A DNA stretch of 64,000 nt from Coptis chinensis (lineage: Eukaryota > Streptophyta > Magnoliopsida > Ranunculales > Ranunculaceae): contig CM027380.1 in NCBI GenBank assembly GCA_015680905.1, positions 36,014,001-36,078,000 of the forward strand. The letters run 5' to 3'. Below the pieces are notes generated by a model. It was not told the origin of the DNA and did not search any database. It saw only the letters and a program-made list of their open reading frames with translations. The position numbers and the translations under genes were made by a program. The stretch's first letter is position 1. Every line of letters starts with the position of its first letter. Positions 24,161-36,373 of the stretch are shown here, in pieces.

Positions 24161-24760
24161 ATGTGTTGCCGACTGTTCGACTACAGCAAAGTTGGGTGAA
24201 AATCTACTTTCAGTAGAATCTTCAGCAACATTTCAATGTCTTGATTCTCGAAAGCAGCTAGTGGTTGGGAGGTTTTTCAAGTCTGCACATGTAAAGTATG
24301 TAAAATGTAAGTCAATCTGAAAACCTTTTATAATGCCTATTGTTCATTTGAATATAAAGAATGCGTAGTCGTATGTATTTGCAATAATATTTGAATTTTC
24401 CATCACCGAGATGTATATGTTATTGTATTAACTGGTGTACGTAATGTATGTGCTTCATTGCAGCACCGTTGCTTGGGATGGAGACACAATTCAAGTACAC
24501 GGTAAACAGTTGGAAGAATTGATGCTTAATGAATAGATTTGTTAATGGCCAGGTAAGCTATGCACACAATTTTTTCTCATATATCATCGATGAAAATTGA
24601 CTTACTTCTGGGAAGCACTATGCAGGTATTAAATTGGTATCCTAGAGAGATAGAGAAGATAATTGATAGTGGTCGTAAGCCACAGAACAGAGCACTTAGC
24701 CATTTCTTTGACACTGACTTTCATATGTTTGAAACCTAAGGTTATATAATACACAGTGTT
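24161..24760 (+). pseudogene. Partial ULP1-like gene copy (paralogue of the 31-35 kb gene)
   Basis: Colinear with 33447-34050 of the plus-strand ULP1-like gene. It includes part of the third exon (CTTTCAGTAGAATCTTCAGC), the intron, the exon starting at the CACCGTTGCTTGGGATGGAG junction, the next intron and the following exon. Frame changes are present (for example an extra base and a stop near 24530). The protease catalytic exons are absent; the copy stops just after GGTTATATAATACACAGTG, where a different gene fragment begins. It lacks the N-terminal half, whose place is taken by the tandem foldback units. Non-functional. Confidence 0.8.
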
Positions 24761-24822
24761 GCATACTATCTAGTTGTAAACTTGTATTGCTTTTTTAGTG
24801 GTAATTATAACATGGCTAACAT

Positions 24823-25661
24823 ATGGCAGTGAAGTTTAGAAAGGCTTTAGGATTACATGCAACAGTTGTCAGCACAAGTACATCTAAAAAAGATGAAGCC
24901 CTGAATCTCCTTAAAGCTGATGACAGATTTGTGCGCATAACTGACAAACAACAATTGGAAGTATGCTATGGTCGTAAGTTATACTGGCCTTCTTTGTTTT
25001 TTTCGATAAGACATTGATAATGCCCATAGGTACTTATGATTCACAGTAGTCTACCTCTTGAGCTTGCATACCTCTAATAGGTTATCTTATCTCCAGACAG
25101 TGATATGTTATATGAAAGGGACGAGAAACTTTTGAATGGTGATCGAATTTTTTCTTGACTTCATAATTGATACTGCATATGGTGATCATCCCTTTGATCC
25201 ATACATAACACTCTTGAAGACTATGGGTGTTTTGGTCTTAGTGGGCTTTCTTTCCAAGCGAAGTTAGAATTCATCCCACAAGCCTTAATATAGGTTAGTT
25301 ATCTGTTTTCCTTCCAATTATCCGAAGTATGGTAATTATTTATTTGTTTCCTGAATTGGTCTTTCTGAAACTGGTTTTTAATTGATGGAGATGTTATAAC
25401 GCATAGTAATAGGCTGTTAGTGGTCGTGCTGGTACTATAATAATGTCTTATCTTCTTGGTAGGTTCCAAACTCTTTCCGGGAGTGTAACGGGTGGTACAA
25501 AGGATACACAGGAGATGTTAGAATTCTGTGCTGCCAACAAGATATACCCGAGGATTGAAGTTATTCCAATCGACTACATAAATGAAGCACTTGAGAGGAT
25601 GGTTAAGAAAGATGTCAAGTATCATTTTGTGATAGATATTAAGAAGAACTCCTTAAAATGA
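24823..25661 (+). pseudogene. Cinnamyl alcohol dehydrogenase (CAD) family pseudogene, C-terminal half
   Basis: Three separated segments match the NADP-dependent medium-chain alcohol dehydrogenases that reduce cinnamaldehydes to monolignols. These are the cofactor-binding fold region ([20 protein letters not shown], then [16 protein letters not shown]), the middle ([20 protein letters not shown] with GVLVLVGF) and the C-terminus ([40 protein letters not shown]). The order matches CAD, with intron-like gaps between segments. The catalytic-zinc N-terminal half is missing. A stop follows GFLSKRS and the first segment ends in a frame change. Its position beside the ULP1-like fragment suggests transposon capture or chance juxtaposition. 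Not functional. Confidence 0.85.
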
Positions 25662-26672
25662 ATGTTTTCACAAGGCAATAAGAAAAAAGTTCCATTAGCT
25701 GTTGCATTGTATGCAAGCCATAACAGAAATCAGAAATACATTGTAATAATTTTATTAGAGTGATTAAAAAGGTTTTAACTTGTTTGGTAAATATGGTCCA
25801 TCTGTACTTCATCTTGCTTGAAATAAGTGATCTGCTTTCAATGACTCATATGGTCCATCTGTACTTCATCTTGCTTAAAATAAGTGACCTGCTTTCAATG
25901 ACTCATTTTTAGTTTGTATTACTGAAATTGTGGTTTTCGGATTTGTTCACCTTCGTCAGTGTAATACAATGAGAAAGCTAAAATAAGAAAAAACAAAAAA
26001 GATCAAAATACCTAGAAATAGAAACAAGGGGAGCCTAGAAAAACAAAGCACACAAACAAGGGGACAAACAAACCTTCTCACAGTGTTTAAACATTGAATT
26101 TGATCAGTTTTTACTTCTAGTGTATGATTCCTCTGCATTTATTGAAGCTGGAGGAGTTATCATTGATCATGTTATTATTCCCTCGGAAACAAATATGAAT
26201 AACTTTCCATTACGTAATGTTGGTGGCAATTCAAAATATTTCAAAAGTTTCTCCATCCTAAAGCCCTCTAAAAAAAACCATCATCAGTAATAATGGAACC
26301 AACAACGAAGAAGCTTTCCTTATCCCTTTACCAAAAAAAAACTCTAACAACAATAAAATGAAAAACCCTAACAACATAACAGAGAGGAAGGATTATAGGT
26401 TTAGGGACTTGGTTCTCCATTGGGAACTTCTTATTACTGATGACTAATTAGTTTCTGCCCATTATTGAGGGTGCACTGCTAGCTGTTTGTAACAATGTGT
26501 TGTTATAGGTGAGGCTCTCTCTCACTTCCTCTATACTGTCTCCAGATTATCATATTTCAATAAAATTCAGTTGTAAAAAAAATTATACGATATATCTAGT
26601 GGTTTAAGAACTAGTTTAGGGACGTAATGGCAAGTAGACTACACTGTCATTTGTTGTTGGATACTTACTTAT
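25662..26672. other. Intergenic spacer, no supported gene
   Basis: AT-rich. Contains a 57-bp tandem duplication near its start and otherwise only short open frames without recognisable content. Confidence 0.5.
25791..25904. repeat. 57-bp tandem duplication
   Basis: Two adjacent copies (25791-25847, 25848-25904) beginning ATATGGTCCATCTGTACTTC, differing at two or three bases. Confidence 0.9.
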
Positions 26673-26819
26673 ATGTTACATCTAGTAGTTTAATAGAAGT
26701 ATGCTACATCTAGTGCTTTAATCTGAGTATGCTATATCTAGCACTTTAATAGGATTATACTACATCTAGTCATTTAATAGGTGTATGCTACATCTAGTAG
26801 TTTAATAGGAGTATGCTAC
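26673..26819. repeat. 28-bp minisatellite, five copies
   Basis: Units of the form ATGCTACATCTAGTAGTTTA plus eight bases repeat with an exact 28-bp step (26673-26812) and a partial sixth copy. It lies about 600 bp upstream of the MULE transposase. It may be a subterminal repeat of that element, but no terminal inverted repeat was found. Confidence 0.85.
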
Positions 26820-27439
26820 AAGCAAAATAAATAGTTAAGGGTAAGAAAGTAACAACACATCTTCTCTCCCTTTAACCTCCATATGGCACGAACTAAACTT
26901 TTTCTCTCACTAAAATCCGTTCATCAACTGGAGAACTCTTGCCTCCATTTCTCGTAGTGTACTTTGATCTTCAACAATTATAAGTATGAAGTTAGTTGAT
27001 TTCTCTTTTGACTCCTTCTCTTTTTCATGTCTAGGTAAAATCTCACAATTGAATGGTGTGTAATTTGGACAATTTGAATGCAAAGTGTTTAGGGAACCGT
27101 AAATTACACATACATTTGCTCTTTTGTTCATTTAAAAAGTGATGCGTAGTATTATTATGACAGTTAGAAAGGTGTATCATGTTGAGATTTTCTCGAATGT
27201 CAAATGAATAAGAACATTGATTGTTTCTAATGTCAAATAAAGTTGACATTGAATCAAATGAACTTGACATTGAAATTTTCCAAAGTGGTATATGGTTTGA
27301 GCACCATAGTTATTTGGTTTTGACCATTCTACTGTTCAAGCATTTATGTTTTTTTTACTATTACCACTGTGATTACTTTGTAGAGTATGAAATCGAGTGA
27401 ATATGCGCTAAAAGTGCACTTGTTTCATGTAGCAATCCG

Positions 27440-30400
27440 ATGATGAATCACTTCTCTGACGATGAAGAAGATTGGCTTCGAAATGCATGTTTTGATAGTT
27501 TTACATATGAGGATAGTGATTTTGTGGATGTGACATCTATGGGGGAGGGTGAAAATGTTGAAATTCATGAGATCAGTGATAGAAATAGTGAGGGGTGTGA
27601 GGCTAGTAGAGTTTTCGAAGCAGACAAAGCAACATTCTATTCTATGTGGTTCAAAACCACTGAGGAGGCTTTGACAATTTACAATCAATATGCAAAGTTA
27701 GTCAATTTTAGTGTTCGTAAAGATACTTATAGAACGCGTACAAATGGTGTTTGTGTTAAGCGGAGATTTCTATGCTCAGCTGCTGGTGAACGAAATATAA
27801 ATAGTGTCACACCTAGAAAATGCGACATCGAATCCAGAGAGTCGAATCCCATCACTAGGTTTAAATGTAAAACCCGCTTTGAAGTTGGTTATGATTTTGA
27901 ATCAAATTTGTGAGTTGTGAAAGATTTTATTGGGGAACACACACATCCACTTGTACCAGATCCGAGCTCGATATTCTTAAGATCACATAGAAATGTAAGT
28001 GAAAAAGATTTGCAATTTGCTATGAGCCTAGTTGATGTTGGTGTTCGTAAATGCAAGGTGATGAATGTTTTTGTACATAGGGCTGGAGGTTTCTCAAGTG
28101 TTAGTTTTTTGAAGAAAGACTTGTATAATCATATGGGGGCTTGATAGGAGAAATCGATGTATTAATGGTGTCGCCAACACACTGTTGGATTTCATGGATA
28201 ACAAGGTGAAGGGAGATCCCTTATTTCATTACAATTATAACTTAAATGAGGGTGGGCAGCTAGTTAGACTATTTTGGGCAGATTCCACATCACATATGGA
28301 CTACAGTTGCTTTCGAGATGTATTGTTGTTTGATTCAACATACAAGAGCAACCAGTTCATAATGATGATTGTTGTGTTTGCTGGAGTGAACAACCATTGA
28401 CAAACAGTAGTTTTTGGTTTTGTATTGCTGACGAGTGAGTGTGTGGAGTCTTACGAGTGGGTATTGAAATCTTTTGTTGGCGCGATGTATGGCAAACACC
28501 CTAAGTCAGTGATCACTGATGGTGACCCGGTGATGTGCGAGGCTGTGAGATCTACTCTCCCAAATTTGAAACACTGCTTGTGCAGTTGGCACATTACAAA
28601 AAATTGCCTAAAAAATATCCATATCGTTGGATTTTCAAAAGATTTTTGCTCTATTATGTTTATGAAGTGCTCGTCCAATGAGTTCGAAGAAAGGTGGGAA
28701 ACACTCGTGAAGAAATTCTAAGTCAGTAATAACAAATGGGAGAACATGATATACATGAAGAAAGAGATGTGGGTATAAGCATATCTTCATGGTGAGTTCT
28801 TTGCCGGTTATAGAAGCACACAACGTTGCGAGAGTATAAACTCCATAATCCGACTTCATGTGAAAGCTGGAATGCAGTTGTTTGAGCTGTTTGGAAAAAT
28901 GGAAGTGGTAGTTGCAAATATCCGGCACCAAGAGCACAAGGAAGAGGTGATGACGATAGTAACCAAACCAGTCCTTCATACCAACTTGAACGAATATGCA
29001 AATCAGGCTGCATCTATCTATACTCGAGCTACTTTTGGTTGTTTTAAGAAGTAATTAAAGGTTGAAGTGATGTACATTGCAGATGGTAAAAAAGATATGG
29101 GTGACAATATTCGAGTGTCACCATGAGTCGCCATTTGAACAGGTAAAAAAAGTTGACTGTGAGATACAATGTTGTATTGCAGGATGCTAGCTATTCATGT
29201 GGGCTATTTGAGTCGTCTGGATTTCCATCTAGACATATCATTTCAGTTTACAAACATGAGGACGTTCGTGTGATACCTCAGGGCCGCTTTTTAAGAAGAT
29301 GAACACGGGTTGCTAAAGTGGTTGTTCCATTGGGCAATCCCATCTTTTCTGACTGAGCGGCCTCTGTTATACGTTTCAGTGATCTTACAACCAAATGTAG
29401 CCAGATATGTTCGTGGGCCTCCCAAACAGTGGAAATCACTGACGCTTTCAAAGTTTTTTTAGCTACTTTTTCTAGAAAGAATCGAACTCCATCTGCTTCT
29501 GAAGGTAGTCTACATGCTCCTTTTAAGATGCCTAACAGTCCAATGGAAAATCCAATAACTGATGAGACTTCACCAGCTTATGAAGGCAGCCTACGTATTC
29601 CTTTTGAGATGCCTTTTACTCCGCCTAAAACCACACATCAACAATCAGTTAATGATCCCCCACATGTAAAATCCAAAGGCCGACCGCAAAATCTTAGCAG
29701 ATTTCAAGGTCACAATGAGAAGAAAAAGAATAAGTGTGGCCATTGTGGTGTGACAGGTCACACAAAACCCACATGCACACTCTTGCATCCGTAGGACGGA
29801 GGTAAGTTTTATTTACCTTTGCGATTCTTTCTTTGGTATGGTCCCAACTTTGTAATGTCTATATTTCCAATTGTATCTTTTGATTAGTTGTTGATTCTAC
29901 TTTATTTCGGCAACATTTTCGTTGTGTTGCACTATTTTACAGGTCTAAGTATTAACCGCAACTATGTTGAACGCACTGCTCGAGTTGCCAACCTACGTGA
30001 GGAAGATGATGAGTTGAACAGAGATACAGGGTGTAAGTTGAAAGTTTGACGTTATAAAATTCATTTCCATATAGACCCGTGGATAATGTGAATTGATAAG
30101 AGTGTCTATTTATTTTTTACCTACATCAAAATATGTTACTACAAGGTGTGGGAAGACATAATAGCTTGCATGCATGTACATCTCACTTTTAGTTTTAGAA
30201 TTTCCTTTTGGAGCACATGACATTTTATTTCTTTAGGTTATAAGTAAGTAAATGTTGTTTGTTTCGTGGCCTTAGTGAGATTGGATAAAGGAACATCGGG
30301 ATCTCGAAGGTACAAGTGTAGCAACTGCCAATCTACAGAGCACACAAAGCCTAGGTGTCCACATCCACATAAACACAATGGTGAGCAAGGTATGACACAT

Positions 30401-30678
30401 GTTTTGCTTTCACACTTGTTTAACTTAGATGGGGATGACGTTATAGTGTAAACTTAGATTGTATGGTTCGCGCTACTTTTTTATTTTGATTTTCTGTTGA
30501 ACTTACAACATTTTGTGGTGATGATGTTCCTAATGGTGAAGTTATTGGTCATGTTCCTGGTGGTGATGTTCCAGGTTATGATATTGGGTACAACACTCCA
30601 GAAAAATTCAATGTTGAGAATTTTTGTAGTGAGGATGGGCGGGTGTTTTTCCCCATGCATGACAGATATTTGATGTAA
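27440..30678 (+). pseudogene. MULE transposase of the FAR1/FHY3 type, decayed
   Basis: Parts in order: an acidic N-terminus; a FAR1 DNA-binding domain (FSVRKDTYRTRTNGVCVKRR, then EHTHPL); and the MULE transposase core. The core has the first Asp in LLFDSTYKSN, the second in ITDGDPVM, CSWH, and Glu in STQRCESINS. It is followed by a SWIM-type zinc finger (SCGLFESSGFPSRHI) and two CCHC-like knuckles (CGHCGVTGHTKPTC; CSNCQSTEHTKPRC). Small 3' exons follow, with plausible GT-AG junctions, ending in a GDVP-repeat tail. In-frame stops occur at about 27911, 28398, 28722 and 28777, and other frame breaks follow, so it is inactive. The catalytic residues are still readable. It lies upstream of, and on the same strand as, the ULP1-like gene. 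Confidence 0.88.
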
Positions 30679-31320
30679 GGGAAAGAGATGTGCAACTGAA
30701 CAATGTAGAGTATTTGTGTTGTTTGAAGCAGTTGTTGCTAAGCTTCTCAGAAGATTTAGCGATTGTTATAATAGTTAGAGCAATTGTTACAACGATATTT
30801 ATTTTGGCTTCAAGAATCGGATAGATATTATGATTTTATTTATTACAGTTCAGAAAGAAGTTCATTGATGTTGGAACTTGTCAGTCCATGAGTCTTTTGA
30901 AATGATAAAATTTATGCATATCACACTTTATGTGGTATAATTTGGAATATGATACTCTATATGACATATTGCAATGTGTTAACTAATATGAAAGCGGTTC
31001 TCAGTATGATACTTTATATGGCATATCTCAGTGTGTTAAAGTAGAGTTTGGGCTGAAAGCCCACAATTCAAATATTAAACCCCATTTAGCCTTGTTCTTT
31101 TCTTTTTCTTTCTTCTTTATTAACAGTAAATACAGTAAACTCCAAACTTCGGACAATAGTCAAATGATAGAACCAAACTCCAAACTTTCAACAACCTAAA
31201 AGTACAAAACTTGCAAATCCACTACAAAAGATGAAGAAGAAAACAACCAACAGTAAAAAAACCAGCAAGGACGAAAGCAACACCTATGAAAGCAATTGAT
31301 AGAGTGAAGAAGAGAAAAAA
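30679..31320. other. Spacer between the transposase and the ULP1-like gene
   Basis: No gene. Holds a piece of the 86-bp minisatellite at about 30909-31040 and A-rich sequence. Confidence 0.55.
30909..31040 (+). repeat. Fragment of the 86-bp minisatellite (about 1.5 units)
   Basis: Contains CACTTTATGTGGTATAATTT and ATGATACTCTATATGACATA, matching the units at 35221-36055 and 37865-38215 but more diverged. Confidence 0.75.
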
Positions 31321-31321
31321 C

Positions 31322-34300
31322 ATGGAAAATGTGCATTTAGAGTCAATGGGGAGGGGGAGCAAAAAGCGATGCCTGGAAGAGAAGATCAAAGATAATTTTT
31401 AAGCTTGTTGTTAATTTATGGATTTTTAAGCATAGGCATTTGAGTTTTTTGAGGTTGGATTATTTAGAGGAATGTAATGCTATTAAATGATCGAATCTGA
31501 ATAAATTGGTTTCTTATACTTATTTCCATGCATAATCTATAGGAAATACAGTTAGCAGCTAAGAAGAGGGAAGGGAAGGAAGTGGTAGTTCAGAGAGTGG
31601 ATGAAGATAACAAGAGCAAGAAGGAAGAGAAGGTAGTGGATGAAGATAAGAAAGAAACGAAATCTTATCCTTTTCGCTCAAGCTTGTTACCAATTTTTTA
31701 TCTTTCCAATAAACTCCGTGAGTCAAAAGTTGGTGTTGATTTCAATGATCTAATGGGTAGAAAACCATTTGGTCACATTTTTAGAGTGTTCATCGATAAT
31801 TTGTTGGACGAACAAATGTTGGTAAAAAAAACAAGCATCATAGTGGATATTATTAAAACTTACGATGAAAGGGAAGAAGCATTCAAGTTAGGTGAGGTGT
31901 TTGTCAAATTAAGAGCTGAAGATGTTTCTAGAGTGTTTGGTATGCCAATGAATGGGAGTCATAGGACTACAAATGTGGATGCAGACAAGTTGAGTAAAAC
32001 GGGGTTTGTGACTCGTCACTTTGGCGGAGAAAAGAACTTGTCCAAGGAATTGATTGTAAATGCTATTTATAAAGTGGTGAATTCATGGAATGGCAAGCAG
32101 GATGAAGAAGACTTCATCAAACTTATTTCATTATACATTATCACCACTCTGCTCTTTCCAACACCATCAAGAACACAGTGGTGGTTTTTGAAGTACTTAG
32201 AGAGTGTAAAAATAATGAATGACGTATCCTGGCAAAAAGTGATACATCAAAACCTTATGTGCCGAATGAAGATGTACTACCGTGAACTTACAAAAGTAAA
32301 ATCTTGCGCATTTCTTCTTTTGGTAACTTACAATCTGAATTCACTTTAGTTTAGCATTATTTTTTTGTCATTTTATTATTAATTTCATTTTTTTACATGT
32401 TTACTAACTTTTTTTTTGTGGCTCTTGATATCATTACTGGTTGTGCAATCACGTCAATTTGGTTGATGCAATGCCAAATAGACCTGTTGATTATGTACCT
32501 TCATTCACAAGATGGGATATTGTAACACTCGGCAAAATGCTTCGTACCCAGGCCTTGTCAAATTTGAGCGTGGACAAGTTGAGCGAATGTATTAGAATTT
32601 GAAGTTATTTCCCTTCCCCTTATATGATGTCTTCTTTGAAATTTTGATGTCGTCAGAATTTCATTCCAATTATGGAAGTAGTTTTCACTGTCCGGAACTC
32701 TGTTGCAATGTCAAGTTCATTTGATATTAATTTGATTTTTTTATCACTTGTGAAGTTCAGCTTCTTTCCCATGTCAAATGAACTTGACACTGATCATTTC
32801 CAATGTCAAATGCATTCGAAAGTAGCTTTTTCCAATATAATTTTGTCTAGACAAATCCCCTATTTTCAATGTCAAATGAACACTTTACATTGCATTCTTA
32901 CTGTGTGAAGTTATTATCGGTGTTTTCAGGTGACCGCCGAAATCAAATTTAAGGAAGCGAAGCTTGTTACGTTGACAAGTGATCCGATTCCAACAAAAGA
33001 GGACTCAAGGGGAAGGTGTATTAAGTTGGAAGAAGAAAATCAAAGCCTGCAGGCAGAGAATGAAGCCTTGAAGGCCAAATTAAAAGAAAGAGAAGAAGAA
33101 ATTGAAAGTCGTTGGTGTAGAAGCTCTCAATTTATAAGTATGAAGACGGATGAGGAGGAGGGTAAGAAGCAAAGTGAGGAGGATGCTAAAGAAGAGTCCA
33201 AGAAGGAGTCTGGGGTGGAGGCTGAAAAGGAGATGTCACCTTTTAGAGATAATGATATGCAAGCATTGCCATTGACACCGTTTGTTCTAGTGGATGTGAT
33301 GCTAACAAATGAAGTCAACCAAGAGGAGCTACAACCGGAGTTGCGATCAATGGTTGTAAATCAAAAGAAAAGGACGAGAAAGCCTACACAAAAAGTGAAG
33401 AAAAAAAATGAGAGAGAGGGAAAATATAAACTGGTTATGGTAATATGTGTTAACAACTGTCCGACTACAACAAATCTTGGTGAAAAGCTACTTTCAGTAG
33501 AATCTTCAGCAGCGTTTCAATATCTTAATTCTCGAAAGCAGCTAGTGGTTGGGAGGTTTTTCAAGTATGCACATGTAAAGTATGTAAAATCTAAGTCAAT
33601 CTGAAAACCTTTTATGATGCCAAGTTCATTTGACTGTAAAGAATGCGTAGTCGTATGTATATGCAATGACAATTGAATTTGCCATCACCGAGATGTATAT
33701 GTTATTGTATTAACTGGTGTACTTAATGTATGTGTGTTTCATTGTAGCACCGTTGCTTGGGATGGAGACATAATTCAAGTACACGGTAAACAGTTGGAAG
33801 AATTGATGCTTGACAGATTTGTTAATGGCCAGGTAAGCCAAACACACATTTTGTTCTCAACTTCTCATATATCATCGATGAAAATTGACTTACTTATGGG
33901 ATGCACTATGCAGGTATTAAATTGGTATCATCAAGAGATAGAGAAGAAAATTTATCCTGGTTTTAAGCCTCAGAACAAAGCACTTAGCCATTACTTTGAC
34001 ACTATGACTTACGTATGTTCGAAACCTAGGGTTATATAATACACAGTGTTGCATACTATTGGTATTGGTATATTCATTACATATTCTTATTAGGTTATTA
34101 TTAATATTTTTTTACGTACTGCTGTGATTTTTGCAAAACACCTTGAGAAGGTTTTATTGATTGATCCACTTCATCAACTTCACAAAAATGTTCAAAATCT
34201 ATTCTTTCCTATAAATAGTGGAAAAATAGTCAAAGAAAATGGGGGATACCATTGGACACTCCTACATTATAACATGATGGATATCATATGGACACACTTT

Positions 34301-35044
34301 GATTCAATGAACACAAGATATCCCCTCACATCCGTTCCCTACAGGAATGCCACGAAAATAGTGAGTTACTAAACTTGAGTTTGTGCACTTGCATGTGAAA
34401 CTGTTTTGTTATCGATTTTAATTTGTAGGTTTTGTTAGAGTATTTGTGACTGATGATATTTGTAATATCTTCTATCAATTTGAAATGGCAACACAGATGG
34501 AACGTGTCTATACAATTTTAAATAAACACATTACGCAGAAGAAAAGCAAGAAACCCCTTTTAAAGGCTATGTTGTTGGAAATTGGAAATTGCCCTCAACA
34601 ATGACCAGATTCGTAAGTACTTCTAGCCTAGCTCTTTTGTGATAATGTTAGTCTAACACTGGAAATGTGACTCGAGATTTCATACTTCTTTTGTTTGAGC
34701 TTTAGGGTGGACTGCAAACTATTTGTGTGTAAATTCATGGAGTGGAGGGCACGTTCCATTGATGACTTCCCAAAATTACACCAAAATGATATAACTGATT
34801 TCAGGGGGGGGGGGGTGGTTAGTGTACAAATTACTAACTAATGAACTATACTGCTGGAAAGCGTAATAGAAGCAACACCCCCGAAAAGCTAACGAATGTT
34901 GATGAGATTAACTGGGGGCTTACAACTGAGGCTCCTATGGATTTGACTATGGATGCTTGGGTGTTTCATGAGGTTGGAATGAGGTATCTGGATTTCATTA
35001 GATTTAGGGCTCGAGTTGGTCTTGTTTTTAGTTATATTAGCTAA
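31322..35044 (+). pseudogene. DUF1985-like/ULP1 cysteine-protease fusion gene, plus strand
   Basis: A multi-exon gene of the transposon-associated plant ULP1 family. The first large exon (about 31543-32330) encodes a DUF1985-like helical region (GRKPFGHIFRVFIDNLLDE, VKLRAEDVSRVFGMPMNG). Next come a short exon (YWLCNHVNLVDAMPNRPVDY), an exon at 32930-33579 with a coiled coil (LEEENQSLQAENEALKAKL) and a charged linker, and exons at 33748-33832 and 33914-34012. Then come the C48 protease exons: His in GYHWTLLHYN, Asp in THFDSMN, Gln in NCPQQ and Cys in VDCKLFVCKFMEW. All four expected catalytic positions are readable. An in-frame TGA follows NCPQQ, some acceptors are not obvious, and a G-run at about 34804 interrupts the last part. 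It is therefore probably a pseudogene. A possible first exon starts MENVHLESMGRGSKKR at 31324. ULP1 proteins remove SUMO-like modifiers; substrates of this branch are unknown to me. Confidence 0.75.
34804..34818 (+). repeat. Poly-G run
   Basis: About 13 consecutive G near the 3' end of the ULP1-like gene. Such runs are prone to length change and to sequencing error. Confidence 0.85.
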
Positions 35045-35220
35045 GTATCGTAGTTGTATTTGCATGACCTGCTTGTTTGAAGAATGGACTAGTTGTATTA
35101 GCTTATTAGCTGTTTTATGAAATAAAAAACTTGGCTTGTTTCCTTTTCCTTTTTAAATGGCATCTGTTAATTTGACTTCATTTTATTTTTGGAATGAGGA
35201 TATGATGGTTGAAAGCAATT

Positions 35221-36055
35221 CTGACAATATCACACTTTATGTGCTTTACTTTTCAATATGACACTCTATGTGACATATTGAGGTGTGTCCAAGACACTGA
35301 GGTACTATGAAAAGCAGTTCATAATATAACACTTTATGCACTCTAATTTGCAATATGACACTCTATGTGACATATTGCGATGTGTTCATGACTATAAAAG
35401 CAGTTCTGAATATGACACTTTTTGTGGTCTAATTTGCAATATGACAATCTATGTGATATATTGAGCTGTATTCACGACTATGAAATCAGTTATGAATATC
35501 ACACTATATGTGGTATAATTTTCAATATGACAATCTATGTGACATATTGAGGTATGTTCAGTACTATGAAATTAGTTCTGAATATCACACTTATTTTCGT
35601 ATAATTTTAAATATGCAGATACTCTATGTGACATATTGAGGCGTGTTCAGTACTATGAAATCAGTTATGAATATCACACTTATTGTCGTATAATTTTAAA
35701 TATGATACTCTATGTAACATATTGAGGCGTGTTTAGTACTATGAAATCAGTTATGAATACCACACTTATTGTTGTATAATTTTCAATATGATACTCTATG
35801 TGACATATTGAGGAGTGTTCAATACTATGAAATCAGTTATGAATATCACACTTATTGTCATATAATTTAAAATATGATACTCTATGTGACATATTGAAGC
35901 GTGTTCAGTACTATGAAATCAGTTCTGAATATCACACTTATTGTTGTATAATTTTCAATATGATACTCTATGTGACATATTGAGGCGTGTTCAGTACTAT
36001 GAAATCAGTTCTGAATAACACACTTCCATAGTGTATAATTTTCAATTTGACACTC
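35221..36055 (+). repeat. 86-bp minisatellite, about ten copies
   Basis: The marker ATGTGACATATTG recurs, ending at 35280, 35377, 35463, 35549, 35638, 35724, 35810, 35896 and 35982. The step is exactly 86 bp in six of eight intervals (97 and 89 in the others). It lies between the 3' ends of the two convergent ULP1-like genes. The array ends in a unique flank (CATCCCAACCAACAAACCAT and onward to about 36150) that is repeated after the second array at 38215-38310. Confidence 0.92.
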
Positions 36056-36373
36056 TGTGAACATCCCAACCAACAAACCATGAATGGATTAGACTATAAA
36101 ATCGTTCACAAGTCATGAATATGAAAGTTAATATAAGTAGAGAAATAACAGCATTGTATCCCATCATAAACAAAACAAACCACCACAAGTTAACTTGCAT
36201 TACATATCTCACAAAAAGTTCCCAAAAGAACAACACTACGATAGAGATGTTGTGTTAAGGCTAATTACAAGATTCACAAAAATCTTAGGTTTTCGAGTTT
36301 CAACGTCTCCAAACTATCGAGGCAACAAAAAAATGACGTGCAAACTTCTCGAAGCATACATTCTCCATATCAT

